NCBI RefSeq assembly: GCF_003386865.1
Contig: NZ_QTUA01000001.1
Coordinates: 992,001-1,056,000 of the forward strand
DNA from: Calidifontibacter indicus
GTDB lineage: Bacteria; Actinomycetota; Actinomycetes; Actinomycetales; Dermatophilaceae
DNA: 64,000 nucleotides
Direction of reading: 5' to 3'
Position numbers and translations under genes: made by a program. The notes below the pieces were generated by a model that had not been told where the DNA came from, did no database searches, and was given only the letters and a program-made list of their open reading frames with translations. Shown piece by piece: positions 9,532 through 21,330 of the stretch; the first letter of the stretch is position 1, and every line of letters begins with the position of its first letter.

Positions 9532-9551
9532 GCTCGACCGAGCGTCGCGGC

Positions 9552-10523
9552 GTGCCCGGGCCTGACCCGGCGGTCGCCGCCGTCCGGCTCGGGGTGCGGC
9601 GCGCGTTGGCACCGCATCGTGCCCGGCGGGTCGTCGTCGCGTGCTCGGGCGGTGCCGACTCCACCGCGCTCGCCGCTGCAGTGGCCTTCGAGGCGCCCAA
9701 ACTCGACGTCGACCCGGTCGTCGTGATCGTCGACCACGGCCTGCAGGACGACTCGGCGCAGGTGGCCGCCCAGGTGGCCGATCGCCTGCGCCGGCTCGGG
9801 CTCGACACCCGGATCGAGCGGGTCGCCGTCGGCGCCGACGGGGGAGTCGAGGCCGCCGCGCGCGAGGCCCGCTACGCCCGGCTGCGTGAGGTCGCCGCCC
9901 GGATCGGTGCCGCCGCGATCCTGCTCGGACACACCCGTGACGATCAGGCCGAGACGGTGTTGCTCGGGTTGGTGCGGGGTTCGGGCACCCGGTCGCTGGC
10001 CGGCATGGCACCGGTCGCCGGCGACCTGGTGCGCCCGTTGCTCGAGGTCACCCGCGCGCAGACACGCGCCGCCTGCGCGGCCGAGGGGCACGAGTTCTGG
10101 GACGACCCGCACAACGACGACCCCCGCTTCCTGCGGGTGCGCGTGCGCCGCGCGCTGGCCCATCTCGAGACCGACCTCGGCCCCGGCCTGATCGTCGGCC
10201 TCGCCCGCACCGCCGACCTGGCTCGACAGGACGCCGACCACCTCGACGCCGAAGCCGAGGCCGCGCGCACCCGGCTGGGCAGTGCGCCGTGGCCGGTCGA
10301 CACGCTCGTCGACCTGCCGGTCGCCGTCCGCACGCGGTGGTGGCGTCGGGCGCTCACCGACGCCGGGGCAACGCTGGCCGATCTGTCCTCGACCCACGTC
10401 CGCTGGTTGGAAGCTCTGCTCACCGACTGGATCGGGCAGGGGCCGGTCGATGTGCCGGGAGGCCTGCGGGTCGTGCGCGCCGACGGCCTCGTCCACCTAC
10501 GTCGGTCGCGTCGGGTTGAATAG
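9552..10523 (+). CDS. tilS: tRNA(Ile)-lysidine synthase
   Basis: Adds lysine to C34 of tRNA-Ile(CAU) so that it reads AUA; essential in most bacteria. 323 aa. N-terminal PP-loop ATPase motif [10 protein letters not shown] (about residues 34-43), [20 protein letters not shown] as the conserved second motif, and [14 protein letters not shown]. The C-terminal domain is short compared with the E. coli enzyme, as usual for Actinobacteria. GTG 9552 ([14 protein letters not shown]) fits; the frame remains open far upstream inside the preceding gene but that is a shadow. hpt starts 5 bases after its stop. Confidence 0.92.
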   Translation: MPGPDPAVAAVRLGVRRALAPHRARRVVVACSGGADSTALAAAVAFEAPKLDVDPVVVIVDHGLQDDSAQVAAQVADRLRRLGLDTRIERVAVGADGGVEAAAREARYARLREVAARIGAAAILLGHTRDDQAETVLLGLVRGSGTRSLAGMAPVAGDLVRPLLEVTRAQTRAACAAEGHEFWDDPHNDDPRFLRVRVRRALAHLETDLGPGLIVGLARTADLARQDADHLDAEAEAARTRLGSAPWPVDTLVDLPVAVRTRWWRRALTDAGATLADLSSTHVRWLEALLTDWIGQGPVDVPGGLRVVRADGLVHLRRSRRVE

Positions 10524-10528
10524 CACCC

Positions 10529-11080
10529 ATGGATTCAGCGCACCTCGGTGACGACCTCGACCACGTCCTCTACACGGAGGAGCAGATCCACGCCCGGCTC
10601 GCCGAACTCGCCGAGCTGATCTGGGCGGACTACCACGACAAGGACGTGTTGCTCGTCGGAGTGCTGAAGGGCGCCGTCCTGGTGATGGCCGACCTGATGC
10701 GCGCCCTGCCCGGCACGGTCACGATGGACTGGATGGCGGTGTCGTCCTACGGCTCCGGCACGAAGTCCTCCGGTGTCGTCCGCATCCTCAAGGACCTCGA
10801 CACCGACATCTCGAACCGGCACGTGCTGATCGTCGAGGACATCATCGACTCCGGGCTGACGCTCAACTGGATTCGCAGCAACCTGCTGTCGCGCAACCCG
10901 GCCTCGCTGGAGATCTGCACGCTGCTGCGCAAACCCGACGCCGCGAAGGTCGAGATCGACTGCAAGTACGTCGGCTTCGAGATCCCCAACGAGTTCGTCG
11001 TCGGTTACGGCCTCGACTACGACGAGAAGTACCGCAACCTGCGCGACATCGGCACTCTCGCCCCGCACGTCTACTCGTAA
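10529..11080 (+). CDS. hpt: Hypoxanthine phosphoribosyltransferase
   Basis: Purine salvage: hypoxanthine or guanine plus PRPP to IMP or GMP. 183 aa, normal length. The PPi loop is [10 protein letters not shown] and the PRPP-binding loop is [14 protein letters not shown] (about residues 107-120). The flexible-loop motif [11 protein letters not shown] and the C-terminal purine-binding segment [18 protein letters not shown] are both present. The tilS-hpt-ftsH order is widely conserved in Gram-positives and is intact here. Confidence 0.96.
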   Translation: MDSAHLGDDLDHVLYTEEQIHARLAELAELIWADYHDKDVLLVGVLKGAVLVMADLMRALPGTVTMDWMAVSSYGSGTKSSGVVRILKDLDTDISNRHVLIVEDIIDSGLTLNWIRSNLLSRNPASLEICTLLRKPDAAKVEIDCKYVGFEIPNEFVVGYGLDYDEKYRNLRDIGTLAPHVYS

Positions 11081-11276
11081 TCGGTGCGGTCGGCGCCGGT
11101 CGACGAACGGTTGACGCGCGGCGGAACAGAACGCCCGTCCCGCCCGTTGTGGCTGGGAGGATGGACCGATCCGTTCTTTCCGACCGCAGGGTTGTACCGT
11201 CGGGCGGTGAGTCGGCTGTTGGTCAGCTGACAATGCACAGTGAGCAGGAGGCACGGGGAGCGATCCCCGCACGTAC

Positions 11277-13263
<1,987 letters not shown>

Positions 13264-13292
<29 letters not shown>

Positions 13293-13893
13293 CGACATCG
13301 AGCGCGGCGACGGGCTCCTGACGGTCGACCGGGAGCGCGCCGCCGCGGCGGTGCGTGAGCTCCTGCTCGCGCTCGGCGAAGACCCTGACCGGGAAGGCCT
13401 CGTCGACACCCCGATGCGGGTGGCCAAGGCCTTCGAGGAGACCTTCGCCGGGTTGCGCCAAGACCCCGCCGAGATCCTGTCGCGCACCTTCTCGATCGAC
13501 CACGACGAGCTGATCATCGTCAAGGACATCGAGGTCTACAGCACCTGCGAGCACCACCTGGTGCCCTTCCACGGTGTCGCCCACGTCGGCTACATCCCGG
13601 CGAAGGACGGCCGGGTGACCGGTCTGTCGAAGATCGCCCGACTGGTCGACGTCTATGCGCGCCGCCCGCAGGTGCAGGAGCGGTTGACCACCCAGGTGGC
13701 CGATGCGCTGGTGCAGCACCTCGGGGCGCAGGGCGTGCTGGTGGTCGTCGAGTGCGAGCACCTGTGCATGTCGATGCGCGGCGTCCGCAAACCGGGCGCG
13801 ACCACGATCACGTCCGCGGTGCGCGGTCAGCTGCGCGACCCGGCGACCCGCGCCGAGGCGATGAGCCTGATGAAGGCGCCCACGTCGCGATGA
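13264..13893 (+). CDS. folE: GTP cyclohydrolase I
   Basis: Converts GTP to dihydroneopterin triphosphate, the first step of folate synthesis. 209 aa. The zinc ligands are in [13 protein letters not shown] and [11 protein letters not shown], and the GTP-binding [17 protein letters not shown] follows. GTG 13264 inside the end of ftsH gives the expected short variable N-terminus; GTG 13270 is an equally possible start. The gene overlaps ftsH by 29 bases and folP by ATGA, so the folate genes are probably translated as one coupled unit. Confidence 0.94.
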
Positions 13894-14723
13894 GCCCGCT
13901 CCCGGCGCGGCCGGCGGATCGGCCCCTCGTGATGGGCGTCGTCAACGTCACGCCCGATTCCTTCTCCGACGGCGGCCGATGGTTCGACCCGCGAGCCGCG
14001 ATCGACCACGCGCACAGTCTCATCGCGCAGGGCGCCGACATCCTCGACGTCGGCGGTGAGTCGACCCGTCCGGGCGCGGCCCGGCCGACGGACGAGGAAG
14101 AGCTCGCCCGTGTGCTGCCGGTGGTGCGCGAGCTCGCGCCGGTCGTGCCGGTCTCGGTCGACACCATGCGCGCCTCGGTCGCACAGGCGTGCGTCGAGGC
14201 GGGCGTGGCGATCGTCAACGACGTCAGCGGCGGTCTCGCCGATGCCCGGATGGCCGAAGTGGTCGCGCAGGCTCAGGTGCCGTATGTCGCGATGCACTGG
14301 CGCGGCCACAGTCACGACATGCAGACCCGCACGCAGTACGACGACGTCGTCGAGGACGTGTTGCGCGAACTCGCGCAGCGGCGGGACGCCTTGCTCGACG
14401 CCGGCGTGCGTCCGGAACTGCTGGTGCTCGACCCGGGCCTGGGGTTCGCCAAGACCGCGGCCCAGAACTGGGCGGTGCTGGCTGCGACCGCCCGCTTCGC
14501 CGAGCTCGGCCACGAACTGCTGGTGGGTGCCTCGCGCAAGTCGTTCCTGGCCACCGTCGGGTCGCTGGACGGCGAACCGATCCCGGCCGACGAGCGCGAT
14601 GCCGCGACGGCCGCGGTGAGTGTCGTGCTCGCGCAGGCCAAGGTGTGGGCGATCCGGGTGCACGAGGTGCGCTCGACCCGCGCCGCCTGCGATGTGGTTG
14701 CCGCCCTGGAGCGGGCCCGATGA
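13890..14723 (+). CDS. folP: Dihydropteroate synthase
   Basis: Condenses 7,8-dihydropterin pyrophosphate with p-aminobenzoate; the target of sulfonamides. 277 aa TIM barrel. The two family signatures are [15 protein letters not shown] (about residues 15-29) and [14 protein letters not shown] (about 50-63). Also visible are INDVSGG in the form [18 protein letters not shown] and [13 protein letters not shown] overlaps couple it to folE upstream and folB-folK downstream. Confidence 0.95.
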   Translation: MSPLPARPADRPLVMGVVNVTPDSFSDGGRWFDPRAAIDHAHSLIAQGADILDVGGESTRPGAARPTDEEELARVLPVVRELAPVVPVSVDTMRASVAQACVEAGVAIVNDVSGGLADARMAEVVAQAQVPYVAMHWRGHSHDMQTRTQYDDVVEDVLRELAQRRDALLDAGVRPELLVLDPGLGFAKTAAQNWAVLAATARFAELGHELLVGASRKSFLATVGSLDGEPIPADERDAATAAVSVVLAQAKVWAIRVHEVRSTRAACDVVAALERAR

Positions 14724-15601
14724 GCGACTTCATCACGATCACCGGCCTCGAGGTGACCACCTGCCACGGCGTGCTGGCGAGCGAGAAGGTCGAGCCACAA
14801 CGGTTCATCGCCGACATCTCGTTCGACATCGACCTGCGCCGCGCGGGGGAGAGCGACGACCTCACCCGGTCGGTCAGTTACGCCGATGTGGCGCAGGCGG
14901 CCGAGGCGATCCTGCGCGCTGCGCCGGTCGACCTCATCGAGACCCTCGCCGAACGAATCGCCGCGTCGACCCTGGGGTTTCCGGGCGTCGAGCGCGTGAC
15001 GGTGACGATCCACAAACCGCAGGCACCGGCCGGAGTGCCGTTCCACGACCCGCAACTCGGTGGGCCGTCGGTCACCGTCCGTCGCGAGCACGACCGTCCG
15101 GTGGTCATCGCTGTCGGAGCCAATCTCGGTGACCGCGAGGCCACCCTCGACGCCGCCGTGCGGGCACTCGATGCCATCGACGGACTCACCGTGGTCGCCG
15201 TTGCGCCGCTGGTCGAGACCGACCCCGTCGGCGGACCGGAGCAGCCCGACTACCTCAACACCGTCGTGCTCGCCCGCTCCCGCCTTGCGCCGTCGAGCAT
15301 CCTCGACCACCTGCACCGCATCGAACGCTGGCACCACCGCGTGCGCGAAGTGCGTTGGGGCGCAAGAACTCTCGACCTCGACCTCATCCAGGTCGGCGAC
15401 CCGGGTGACGACAGCGATCTCACCAGCGGCACCGACGAACTCACGCTCCCGCACCCCCGCGCCCACGAACGCGGGTTCGTGCTCGTGCCCTGGGCATCGG
15501 TCGACCCGGGCGCCCTGCTGCGCACCCCGGACGGCGTGCGGACGGTGGCCGAACTCCTGGAGACGGTGGACACCTCCGGCGTGCGGGCGGTGCAGCGGTG
15601 A
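14720..15601 (+). CDS. folBK: Bifunctional dihydroneopterin aldolase / HPPK
   Basis: 293 aa natural fusion of two consecutive folate enzymes. Residues 1 to about 118 are FolB (starts ITGLEVTTCHGVLASE, active-site region LIETLAERIA). Residues from about 130 are FolK (VVIAVGANLGDREATL, YLNTVV, and the HPPK signature RWGARTLDLDLIQVGD). No stop or frameshift lies between the halves. The linker HDPQLGGPSVTVRREHD is short. Fused folB-folK genes are known in several actinobacterial lineages, so the fusion is a lineage feature rather than an error. Confidence 0.94.
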   Translation: MSDFITITGLEVTTCHGVLASEKVEPQRFIADISFDIDLRRAGESDDLTRSVSYADVAQAAEAILRAAPVDLIETLAERIAASTLGFPGVERVTVTIHKPQAPAGVPFHDPQLGGPSVTVRREHDRPVVIAVGANLGDREATLDAAVRALDAIDGLTVVAVAPLVETDPVGGPEQPDYLNTVVLARSRLAPSSILDHLHRIERWHHRVREVRWGARTLDLDLIQVGDPGDDSDLTSGTDELTLPHPRAHERGFVLVPWASVDPGALLRTPDGVRTVAELLETVDTSGVRAVQR

Positions 15602-16086
15602 AGAACGGTGTGCAGGTCGGGCACGTGGCGGTCACCACTGCGGTCGCCCTGGTGCTGTCGTACGTGCTGCTTCGGGTGTGGTCGGGGTACGGCAACGCGA
15701 TCCCGGAGATCACCTGGTTCACCGTCGCGGTGATCGTGCTCATCGGTGCGCTTGTGCTCGCGGGCGGCTGGCAGATCCGTTCCTACCGCCAGCGCCGCGC
15801 CACCCGGATGCCGTCGCCGCAGGTGGCCCGTCGCACGGTGGTGTCGGCGCAGGCGTCCGCGCTGGTCGGCGGTGCGCTCGCCGGGTGGTACGGCGGCCAC
15901 GTCGGCGTCGCCCTGTCGAATCTCGACTCCGACCGGTTGCGCCAGGTCGCTCTGGTGGGGGCCGTGGCAGCGATCGCCTCGCTCGGGCTGTCCGCCGTCG
16001 GTCTGGTCGTGCAGTCGTGGTGCCGCATCGACGACGATGACGATGACGACGACCACCGGGGCGACGGCGACCCCTCGCCGGCCTGA
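15598..16086 (+). CDS. DUF3180 family membrane protein
   Basis: 162 aa, starting at GTG 15598, which overlaps the folK stop as GTGA. Four hydrophobic segments (about residues 10-28, 40-58, 86-102 and 118-138) are followed by an acidic tail with a run of Asp residues. DUF3180 proteins are found at this position downstream of folK throughout Actinobacteria. Their function is unknown, and the conserved location suggests a link with folate-operon expression or cell-envelope function. Confidence 0.85.
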   Translation: MKNGVQVGHVAVTTAVALVLSYVLLRVWSGYGNAIPEITWFTVAVIVLIGALVLAGGWQIRSYRQRRATRMPSPQVARRTVVSAQASALVGGALAGWYGGHVGVALSNLDSDRLRQVALVGAVAAIASLGLSAVGLVVQSWCRIDDDDDDDDHRGDGDPSPA

Positions 16087-16110
16087 TTCAGCGGGATCTC
16101 CGGGCGGGGA

Positions 16111-16926
16111 TCAGCCCGGGTTGGCCCAGACCACCCAGTTGCCCTCGAAGTGCCCACCGTTGATCGGCGTCTTCGGGTCACAGGTGATGAGGCGCAGCAC
16201 CGGGGTGGGGGAGTTCGCTGCCCAGATCGTGCCGTCCTTCGGCACCGCCGCCTTCGACACCGGACGCGACTGGGTCGCGGTGAAGGAGACGCGGTCGCCC
16301 GAGGTGTAGGTGACCAGGATCTTGTTGCCGGGCACGACCTTGAGCAGGTTGTAGAACGTGTCGGGTGCGCCGCCCCAGGTGACGTGACCGACGAGGATCG
16401 ATGCGCCGCGCTTGCCCGGCAGCGCCCATCCCCGTTCGGCGTACCAGCCCGCGGTTCCTCCCGGAGGCGCGAGGACGTTCTGGGAGTCGAGGTAGGTCGG
16501 GACCAGCGAGGCGTTGACGATCGTGCGTCCGCCGCTGTCGAAGACGTAGACCCGGGACGGCGAGCCGGTCGGGTTGGTGGTGGTGGTACCGCCGGTCGCG
16601 GTGCTGCTCGAGGCGGAGCCGGACGCGCCGGTCGTCGACGAGCCGGACGCACCTGACGTGGCCGAAGCGTTGGTCGACGAACCCGGGGTGCCGCCCGTCG
16701 ACGTGGTGCCTGCAGCGGAGCCGGCCGAAGACGACCCGGTTGACCCGGACGCGCTCATCGAGCGGGCGTGGGTGCTGCCGGTGGCACCGGCGTACTGCGA
16801 GACCGAATAGGTCGCCGAGTCACTGCTCGGCGAACCGATCTCGGAGTTGTCACCGCAACCGGCAGCGACGGCCACGAAGGCCGCCGCTGCCAGTGCAGCT
16901 CCCGCGAACTGAAGGCGGTGACGCAT
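16111..16926 (-). CDS. Class F-type sortase, lipoprotein-like N-terminus
   Basis: Predicted extracytoplasmic cysteine transpeptidase, 271 aa. N-terminal lipobox VAVAAGC, then a long Ser/Thr/Gly linker (about residues 25-115). The catalytic domain begins around PSRVYVFDSGGRTIVNASLV. The active-site His is in LVGHVTWGG and the Cys in LRLITCDP. The strand normally carrying the conserved Arg reads HFEGNWVVWANPG, and no Arg is visible there. It is the second gene of a two-gene unit with the surface protein, 7 bases apart, with GAGGA as ribosome-binding site. Confidence 0.82.
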   Translation of the reverse strand: MRHRLQFAGAALAAAAFVAVAAGCGDNSEIGSPSSDSATYSVSQYAGATGSTHARSMSASGSTGSSSAGSAAGTTSTGGTPGSSTNASATSGASGSSTTGASGSASSSTATGGTTTTNPTGSPSRVYVFDSGGRTIVNASLVPTYLDSQNVLAPPGGTAGWYAERGWALPGKRGASILVGHVTWGGAPDTFYNLLKVVPGNKILVTYTSGDRVSFTATQSRPVSKAAVPKDGTIWAANSPTPVLRLITCDPKTPINGGHFEGNWVVWANPG

Positions 16927-16933
16927 GCGTTGA

Positions 16934-17917
16934 TCAGTCCTCGCGGCGACCGCTCAGCGACGCACCGGCAACAGCCAGCAGGCCGAGCGCTCCGGCGCCG
17001 ACACCGGCGACGGTCCACAGGTTCGCGCCGCCGTCGGAGGCGCCGCCGTCGGTCTGGACGGTGCTCGGGGTGACCGGGCCGGTGGGCTCAGTGGTGGTCG
17101 TCGGCTCAGTGGTGGTCGTCGGCTCGGTGGTGCCGGTGGGCTCGGTGGTGCCGGTGGGCTCGGTGGTGCCGGTGGGCTCGGTGGTGCCGGTGGGCTCGGT
17201 GGTGGTGGTGGTCGGCTCCGAGGTCGTCGGGTCGGTGGTCGTCGGCTCCGAGGTCGTCGGGTCGGTGGTCGTCGGCTCCGACGTGGTCGGCTCGGTGGTC
17301 GTCGTCTCAGCGGCGACGACATCGATGGTGCCGACCGTCGCGTCCTGGCCCGCCGTCAAGGTGCACGTGATCGGCAGGAGCAGATCGGGCGTGCCGTTCT
17401 TGTAGGTCTGGATGCTTGCGGTGAAGTCGCCGACCTTGACCTCGAGCGAGCCGGGGGCTGTCGGTGCGGTCTCGGCCGCACCGATGCCGGTGGCCGTCGT
17501 GGTCAACGCCCCGGAGGCGGGAACTGCGGTCTTGCCGATGGTCAGGTTCGCCGAGCGGTCTAGTCCGGCAAGCGTGTACTTCGCGACGCTGGTGCCGTCG
17601 ACCTCGGTCTCACCGAGGAAGCGCAGCGTGTTGGCGGAGTCGGGCGAAGTAGTCACCTTGGCCGAGATGGCCGGGGCGGGGATGGCCGCGCCGACGGTCA
17701 CCTGGCTGGGCAGGTCGACGGTGACCTCGGCCGTCCAGGTGCCCTGCTGCGCCACCTGGCCGAAGACGTTTGCTTCGCAGCTGTACTGCAGCGGTGCGGT
17801 GGTGGCCGCGGTGGCCTGACCGGCGGTCATGGCGCCGAGGCCGATGAGGCCGGTGCCCGCGACGATGCCGACGGCACCGAGGGTCGCCAGTGAACGGCGA
17901 GTTGTCTTGTTACGCAT
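16934..17917 (-). CDS. Secreted cell-surface protein with Thr/Glu/Pro repeat stalk
   Basis: 327 aa from the ATG preceded by AAGGAGA (an ATG eight codons upstream has no such signal). Signal peptide to about residue 38 (ends GQATA). A globular beta-rich domain (about 40-195) with paired Cys follows, resembling DUF6801-type surface domains. Then comes a low-complexity stalk of TTEPT and TTEPTG repeats (about 205-275), then a C-terminal hydrophobic segment with tail SGRRED. The C-terminus has the layout of a sortase substrate, but no LPXTG is present; VQTDGG stands before the membrane segment. Its neighbour is a class F sortase, so it is its likely partner. Confidence 0.8.
   Translation of the reverse strand: MRNKTTRRSLATLGAVGIVAGTGLIGLGAMTAGQATAATTAPLQYSCEANVFGQVAQQGTWTAEVTVDLPSQVTVGAAIPAPAISAKVTTSPDSANTLRFLGETEVDGTSVAKYTLAGLDRSANLTIGKTAVPASGALTTTATGIGAAETAPTAPGSLEVKVGDFTASIQTYKNGTPDLLLPITCTLTAGQDATVGTIDVVAAETTTTEPTTSEPTTTDPTTSEPTTTDPTTSEPTTTTTEPTGTTEPTGTTEPTGTTEPTGTTEPTTTTEPTTTTEPTGPVTPSTVQTDGGASDGGANLWTVAGVGAGALGLLAVAGASLSGRRED
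17088..17310 (-). repeat. Tandem codon repeat encoding TTEPT/TTEPTG stalk
   Basis: Degenerate tandem units of 15-24 bases encode TTTEPTTS, TTEPTG and TTTEP blocks. At least four consecutive 18-base units encoding TTEPTG are nearly identical. Such arrays change length by slippage, so the stalk length probably varies between strains. The region lies wholly within the surface-protein gene. Confidence 0.75.
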
Positions 17918-18088
17918 GAAGGTTCTCCTTAGACCCGCCACTCTGATCCGAGCCCGCGGGTTACCACTGGGTAATGGACGATTTGCAGGCTAACCGAATG
18001 TGACCTGGATCGCATTACTACGAAGCGACAATTTTGAACGGGCGACCAAACAGGATCACCCAGTGGACGCTCGGTGTCCGAAGGGCGG

Positions 18089-19294
18089 TCAGCGGTCGAT
18101 GTCGCCGACGACGAAGAACATCGAACCGAGGATCGCCACCATGTCGGCGACCAGGGTGCCTTCGAGCAGTTCGCCCAGCACGGCGACGTTGTTGAACGAC
18201 GCTGAGCGCAGCTTGAGCCGCCACGGAGTCTTGTCCCCACGGGAAACGAGGTAGTAGCCGTTGAAGCCGAGCGGGTTCTCGGTGGCCACGTAATCGGTGC
18301 CCTCGGGCACCTTCAACACCTTCGGCAGCTTCACGTTGACGGGTCCGGCGGGCATCGACCGGAGTCGGTCGACGCAGGCCTGTGCGAGGTCCAGCGACAC
18401 ATGGATCTGCTCGAGCAGTACCTCCAGGCGGGCCTCGCAGTCGCCCGCGGTGCGGGTCACCACGCGTCCGGGGCCGCCGTCGGCGAACAACTCGCCGTAG
18501 GCGAGGTAGGGCTGGTCGCGGCGCAGGTCGACGTCCAGCCCGCTGGCCCGGGCGATCGGCCCGGTGACGCCGTAGCCCTTGGCCGTGGCGGTCGACAGCA
18601 CTCCGACCCCGCGGGTGCGGGCCTGCAGGATCTCGTTGCCGAGCAGCAGCGACTCCAACTCGGGCATGCGCCCGCGAACCGCCCCAATGGCCTGCTCCAC
18701 GCGGTGCAACCAGCCGGCCGGCAGGTCATCGCGCAGGCCGCCGACCCGGGAAAACATGTAGTGCATCCGGCCGCCGGAGATCTCCTCCATCACCGCCTGC
18801 AACTCCTCGCGCTCGCGGAAGCTGTAGAAGATCGGCGTGATCGCGCCCAACTCCAACGGGTAGGAGCCGGCGAACATCAGGTGGTTGAGCACCCGGTTGA
18901 GCTCGGCGAGCAGGGTGCGGGTCCAGGTGGCTCGCTCCGGCACGTCCATGCCGAGCATCCGTTCGACGGTGAGCGCGACCCCGATCTCGTTGCTGAACGC
19001 CGACAGCCAGTCGTGCCGGTTGGCCAGCACCATGATCTGCCGGTAGTCGCGCACCTCGAACAGCTTCTCCGCGCCGCGGTGCATGTAACCGATGATCGGC
19101 TCGGCGTGCTTGATGAGCTCACCGTCGAGCGTCAGTCGCAGCCGTAGAACGCCGTGGGTCGCCGGGTGCTGCGGGCCGATGTTCAGCACCATGTCGGTGG
19201 TGGTGAAACCGCTTGCGCCGACGGTCGCCGTCACCGATCCGGACGGCGAGGAGGCGGGGCGTCCCGCGTCGGCAGCGGGGGTGGCGGCAGGCAT
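18089..19294 (-). CDS. nuoD: Orphan NADH-quinone oxidoreductase subunit D-like protein
   Basis: 401 aa, homologous to the 49-kDa (NuoD/NDUFS2) subunit that forms the quinone site of complex I. Motifs: [43 protein letters not shown], and the C-terminal FFVVGDIDR. No nuoA-C or nuoE-N genes lie near it, so it stands alone, possibly as a second paralogue. A Pro/Ala-rich N-terminal extension of about 30 residues precedes the conserved core. ATG 19294 was chosen as the last start before conserved sequence; an earlier in-frame start would add 33 poor-quality residues. A MidA/NDUFAF7-like gene lies two genes away. Confidence 0.9.
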   Translation of the reverse strand: MPAATPAADAGRPASSPSGSVTATVGASGFTTTDMVLNIGPQHPATHGVLRLRLTLDGELIKHAEPIIGYMHRGAEKLFEVRDYRQIMVLANRHDWLSAFSNEIGVALTVERMLGMDVPERATWTRTLLAELNRVLNHLMFAGSYPLELGAITPIFYSFREREELQAVMEEISGGRMHYMFSRVGGLRDDLPAGWLHRVEQAIGAVRGRMPELESLLLGNEILQARTRGVGVLSTATAKGYGVTGPIARASGLDVDLRRDQPYLAYGELFADGGPGRVVTRTAGDCEARLEVLLEQIHVSLDLAQACVDRLRSMPAGPVNVKLPKVLKVPEGTDYVATENPLGFNGYYLVSRGDKTPWRLKLRSASFNNVAVLGELLEGTLVADMVAILGSMFFVVGDIDR

Positions 19295-19381
19295 GGGAGT
19301 CAGTCCATCGCAGCGTGAGCTCGATCGCAAGCCGCCTCGCGGGGGCCGGCTCCGCGCGCTGCGGAAGGTAGCTTGGGGCAG

Positions 19382-20338
19382 GTGAACGATCAAATGGGGG
19401 ATCAGCAGCCGCGCTCACCGCAGGACCGTTACTACGAGCGGTACCTGCAGGACACCGACCCGACCTTGCGCGGCTCGGGCGGCGGCAGGGGTCGCCGTAA
19501 CGCTCTGATCGCCGGTGGGGTGGCGGCCGTCCTGCTCGTCGGCGGTGGGGGCGTCTTCCTCGCCACCCGCGGCGGCGGCACGGTCGACGACGTCGGTGCG
19601 GCGAGCACGACCTCGGCCGCCAATCCGTCGACGTCCGCCGGGTCGCAGGGACCGTCCTCGACCACCACGTCGTCGAGCACGTCCTCGTCCAGCTCGAGCA
19701 GCTCGAGTTCGGTCGATCCGCAGGCCACCCGCGCCGCCGTGTACGGCCCGGCGGTGAAGCCGGGCTGGCGGATCGTGGAGGGGAAGAAGGACACCAGCAA
19801 GGCGGCGTACGACATCCCGGCGGACGAGAAGAAGTGGTCGCCGCCGTCTCGCTCGGACACCCTCCTCGGCTGGACGCGCGAGAACAAGGAGGACAAGAGC
19901 GTGCTCACCAGCGCGCCGAGCACGTACCTCAAGGGCTCCTGTGCGACCTACAAGTCGGGCAACGCCGGCTTCGTCGGGTTCGTCAACATCGGCTCGCGAG
20001 ACCCCTCGGAGGTCGCCCCCGATGTCGTCGAGCGCACCTCGAAGTTGATCCGCTACAACAAGACGACCAAGCAGTACGCGAAGGCGAGTGCGATCCGCAC
20101 CCGCCAGATCACCGTCAACGGCGGCAAGACACCTGCCATCGAGTCGTTGATGACCTTCGAGAAGGGTGACGTCGACGCGAAGCAGTGCGACGGCAAGAAC
20201 TACGAGGCGCGCACGATCGCGTTCTCCGGCAACGGCGTCTCGACGATGCTGCTGATCTTCCGCGACATGGACCACCCGGACAAGATGCCCGACCAGGACA
20301 TCCTCGACGTCATCAACTCGCTGCGTCCGATGAAGTGA
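19382..20338 (+). CDS. Membrane-anchored protein with Ser/Thr linker, unknown function
   Basis: 318 aa from GTG 19382 (TTG 19373 and ATG 19394 are also in frame). Cytoplasmic N-terminus with [12 protein letters not shown], one membrane segment (about residues 42-62), a serine/threonine linker (about 70-110) and an extracytoplasmic domain of about 200 residues with two Cys (SCATYKSG and KQCDGKNYE). I do not recognise the domain; the layout resembles actinobacterial lipoprotein-like surface proteins. It is divergent from nuoD, and its 3' end overlaps the convergent methyltransferase gene by 26 bases. Confidence 0.75.
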   Translation: MNDQMGDQQPRSPQDRYYERYLQDTDPTLRGSGGGRGRRNALIAGGVAAVLLVGGGGVFLATRGGGTVDDVGAASTTSAANPSTSAGSQGPSSTTTSSSTSSSSSSSSSSVDPQATRAAVYGPAVKPGWRIVEGKKDTSKAAYDIPADEKKWSPPSRSDTLLGWTRENKEDKSVLTSAPSTYLKGSCATYKSGNAGFVGFVNIGSRDPSEVAPDVVERTSKLIRYNKTTKQYAKASAIRTRQITVNGGKTPAIESLMTFEKGDVDAKQCDGKNYEARTIAFSGNGVSTMLLIFRDMDHPDKMPDQDILDVINSLRPMK

Positions 20339-21290
20339 CCGGGGCGACCCGGTCGAACGACCACCGGAAGTCGCCCAATCCGCCCGGGGCGGTCAGCGCC
20401 GTCCAGGCTGCCCGGGCGCGCAACGCCGCCACATAGCCGGACGGGTCGGTGCCGGCGCGCGCGTGATCGGGGCGTGCCGGTCGGTCGAGGAACTCGTCCG
20501 CGACCTCGTGCTGGCGCAGCAACCGGTCGGCACCGAGGCAGTCCATCGCGACGTGCGCGGTGAGGTCGGTCGATCCGTCGAAGCGGGGCGCGCAGACCGC
20601 GCCCGCTCGGTAACCGACGAAGGTGCCGCCCTCGGGTCGGTCGTCGGCGGTGTGGGTGTAGTCGACGCAGACCAGCAGTCCGTCGCTCAACCTCGACCGC
20701 AGGTCGCGGTAGGCCGCGTCGCGTCGCAACCCGATCTCGACGACCTCGCCGTCCGGCCAGTGCGCGCGGCGCCACGTGTCCTGAGCGTCGTCCAACGGCC
20801 GGTCGGGCACCAGGTCACCGTCACCGTCGACAGCGAGCAACCGGAACCCGGCGTCGGTGTGCACCGCGATGTCGCAGGGGACGACGTCGAGCCACTCGTG
20901 GGCGAACACGAGGGCGCCGCGCAGGTCGGTCAGTTGCTCCGGCAGGCGTTCCGCGCCGGGTGACACCAGCCAGTCGATCCCGGGCGCGAGCGAGGAAGGT
21001 CGGGGCACCACGTCGACCCCGAGCAGTCGAAGGTGTGGCGCTCGCTCACGCAGGAGGTTCAGGAGTTCGCCTCTGCCACAACCGATCTCGATGATCTGCT
21101 CGAGGTGATGGGCGGCCGCGACAGCCGCGACGAGATCGGCCAGCAGTTCGTCGACCCCGGGGAGTCCTTGGGCCGAGGTGACGAAATGGCCGGCCGGCCC
21201 AGCCGCTTGCCGGTAGAACCCGGACGGCCCGTAGAGCGCCTGCGCCCACGCGCCGGGCAGGTCGCGCAGCGGGGCGTCGGTGGTCGGCAT
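20313..21290 (-). CDS. SAM-dependent methyltransferase, MidA/NDUFAF7-like
   Basis: 325 aa. N-terminal YGPSGFYRQAAGPAGHFVTSAQ is the family signature region (YGxxGYY...DFxTSP in MidA/NDUFAF7). The SAM-binding motif is IIEIGCGRGELL, followed by LLGVDVVPRP, the acidic FAHEWLDVVPCDI (equivalent of the family's NELLDALP), and a late VCVDYTHTADDRP. In mitochondria NDUFAF7 dimethylates an arginine of NDUFS2, the NuoD homologue. A nuoD copy lies two genes away, so NuoD is a plausible substrate; this is an inference. ATG 21290 gives a full-length product. Confidence 0.82.
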   Translation of the reverse strand: MPTTDAPLRDLPGAWAQALYGPSGFYRQAAGPAGHFVTSAQGLPGVDELLADLVAAVAAAHHLEQIIEIGCGRGELLNLLRERAPHLRLLGVDVVPRPSSLAPGIDWLVSPGAERLPEQLTDLRGALVFAHEWLDVVPCDIAVHTDAGFRLLAVDGDGDLVPDRPLDDAQDTWRRAHWPDGEVVEIGLRRDAAYRDLRSRLSDGLLVCVDYTHTADDRPEGGTFVGYRAGAVCAPRFDGSTDLTAHVAMDCLGADRLLRQHEVADEFLDRPARPDHARAGTDPSGYVAALRARAAWTALTAPGGLGDFRWSFDRVAPVTSSDAAS

Positions 21291-21330
21291 CTGCGCAGCG
21301 TACGAGGTGGCCGGTAACGTCGTGCGGGTG

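Noticed and set aside
6513-10496. Very long minus-strand open frame (about 1,300 codons) opposite dacB, DUF2342 and tilS
   Set aside because: It has no recognisable domain and mirrors well-supported genes; long antisense frames are common in high-GC coding DNA.
16934-17917. Classical LPXTG anchor in the surface protein
   Set aside because: I looked for LPXTG or LAXTG and found only VQTDGG, so an LPXTG call is not supported.
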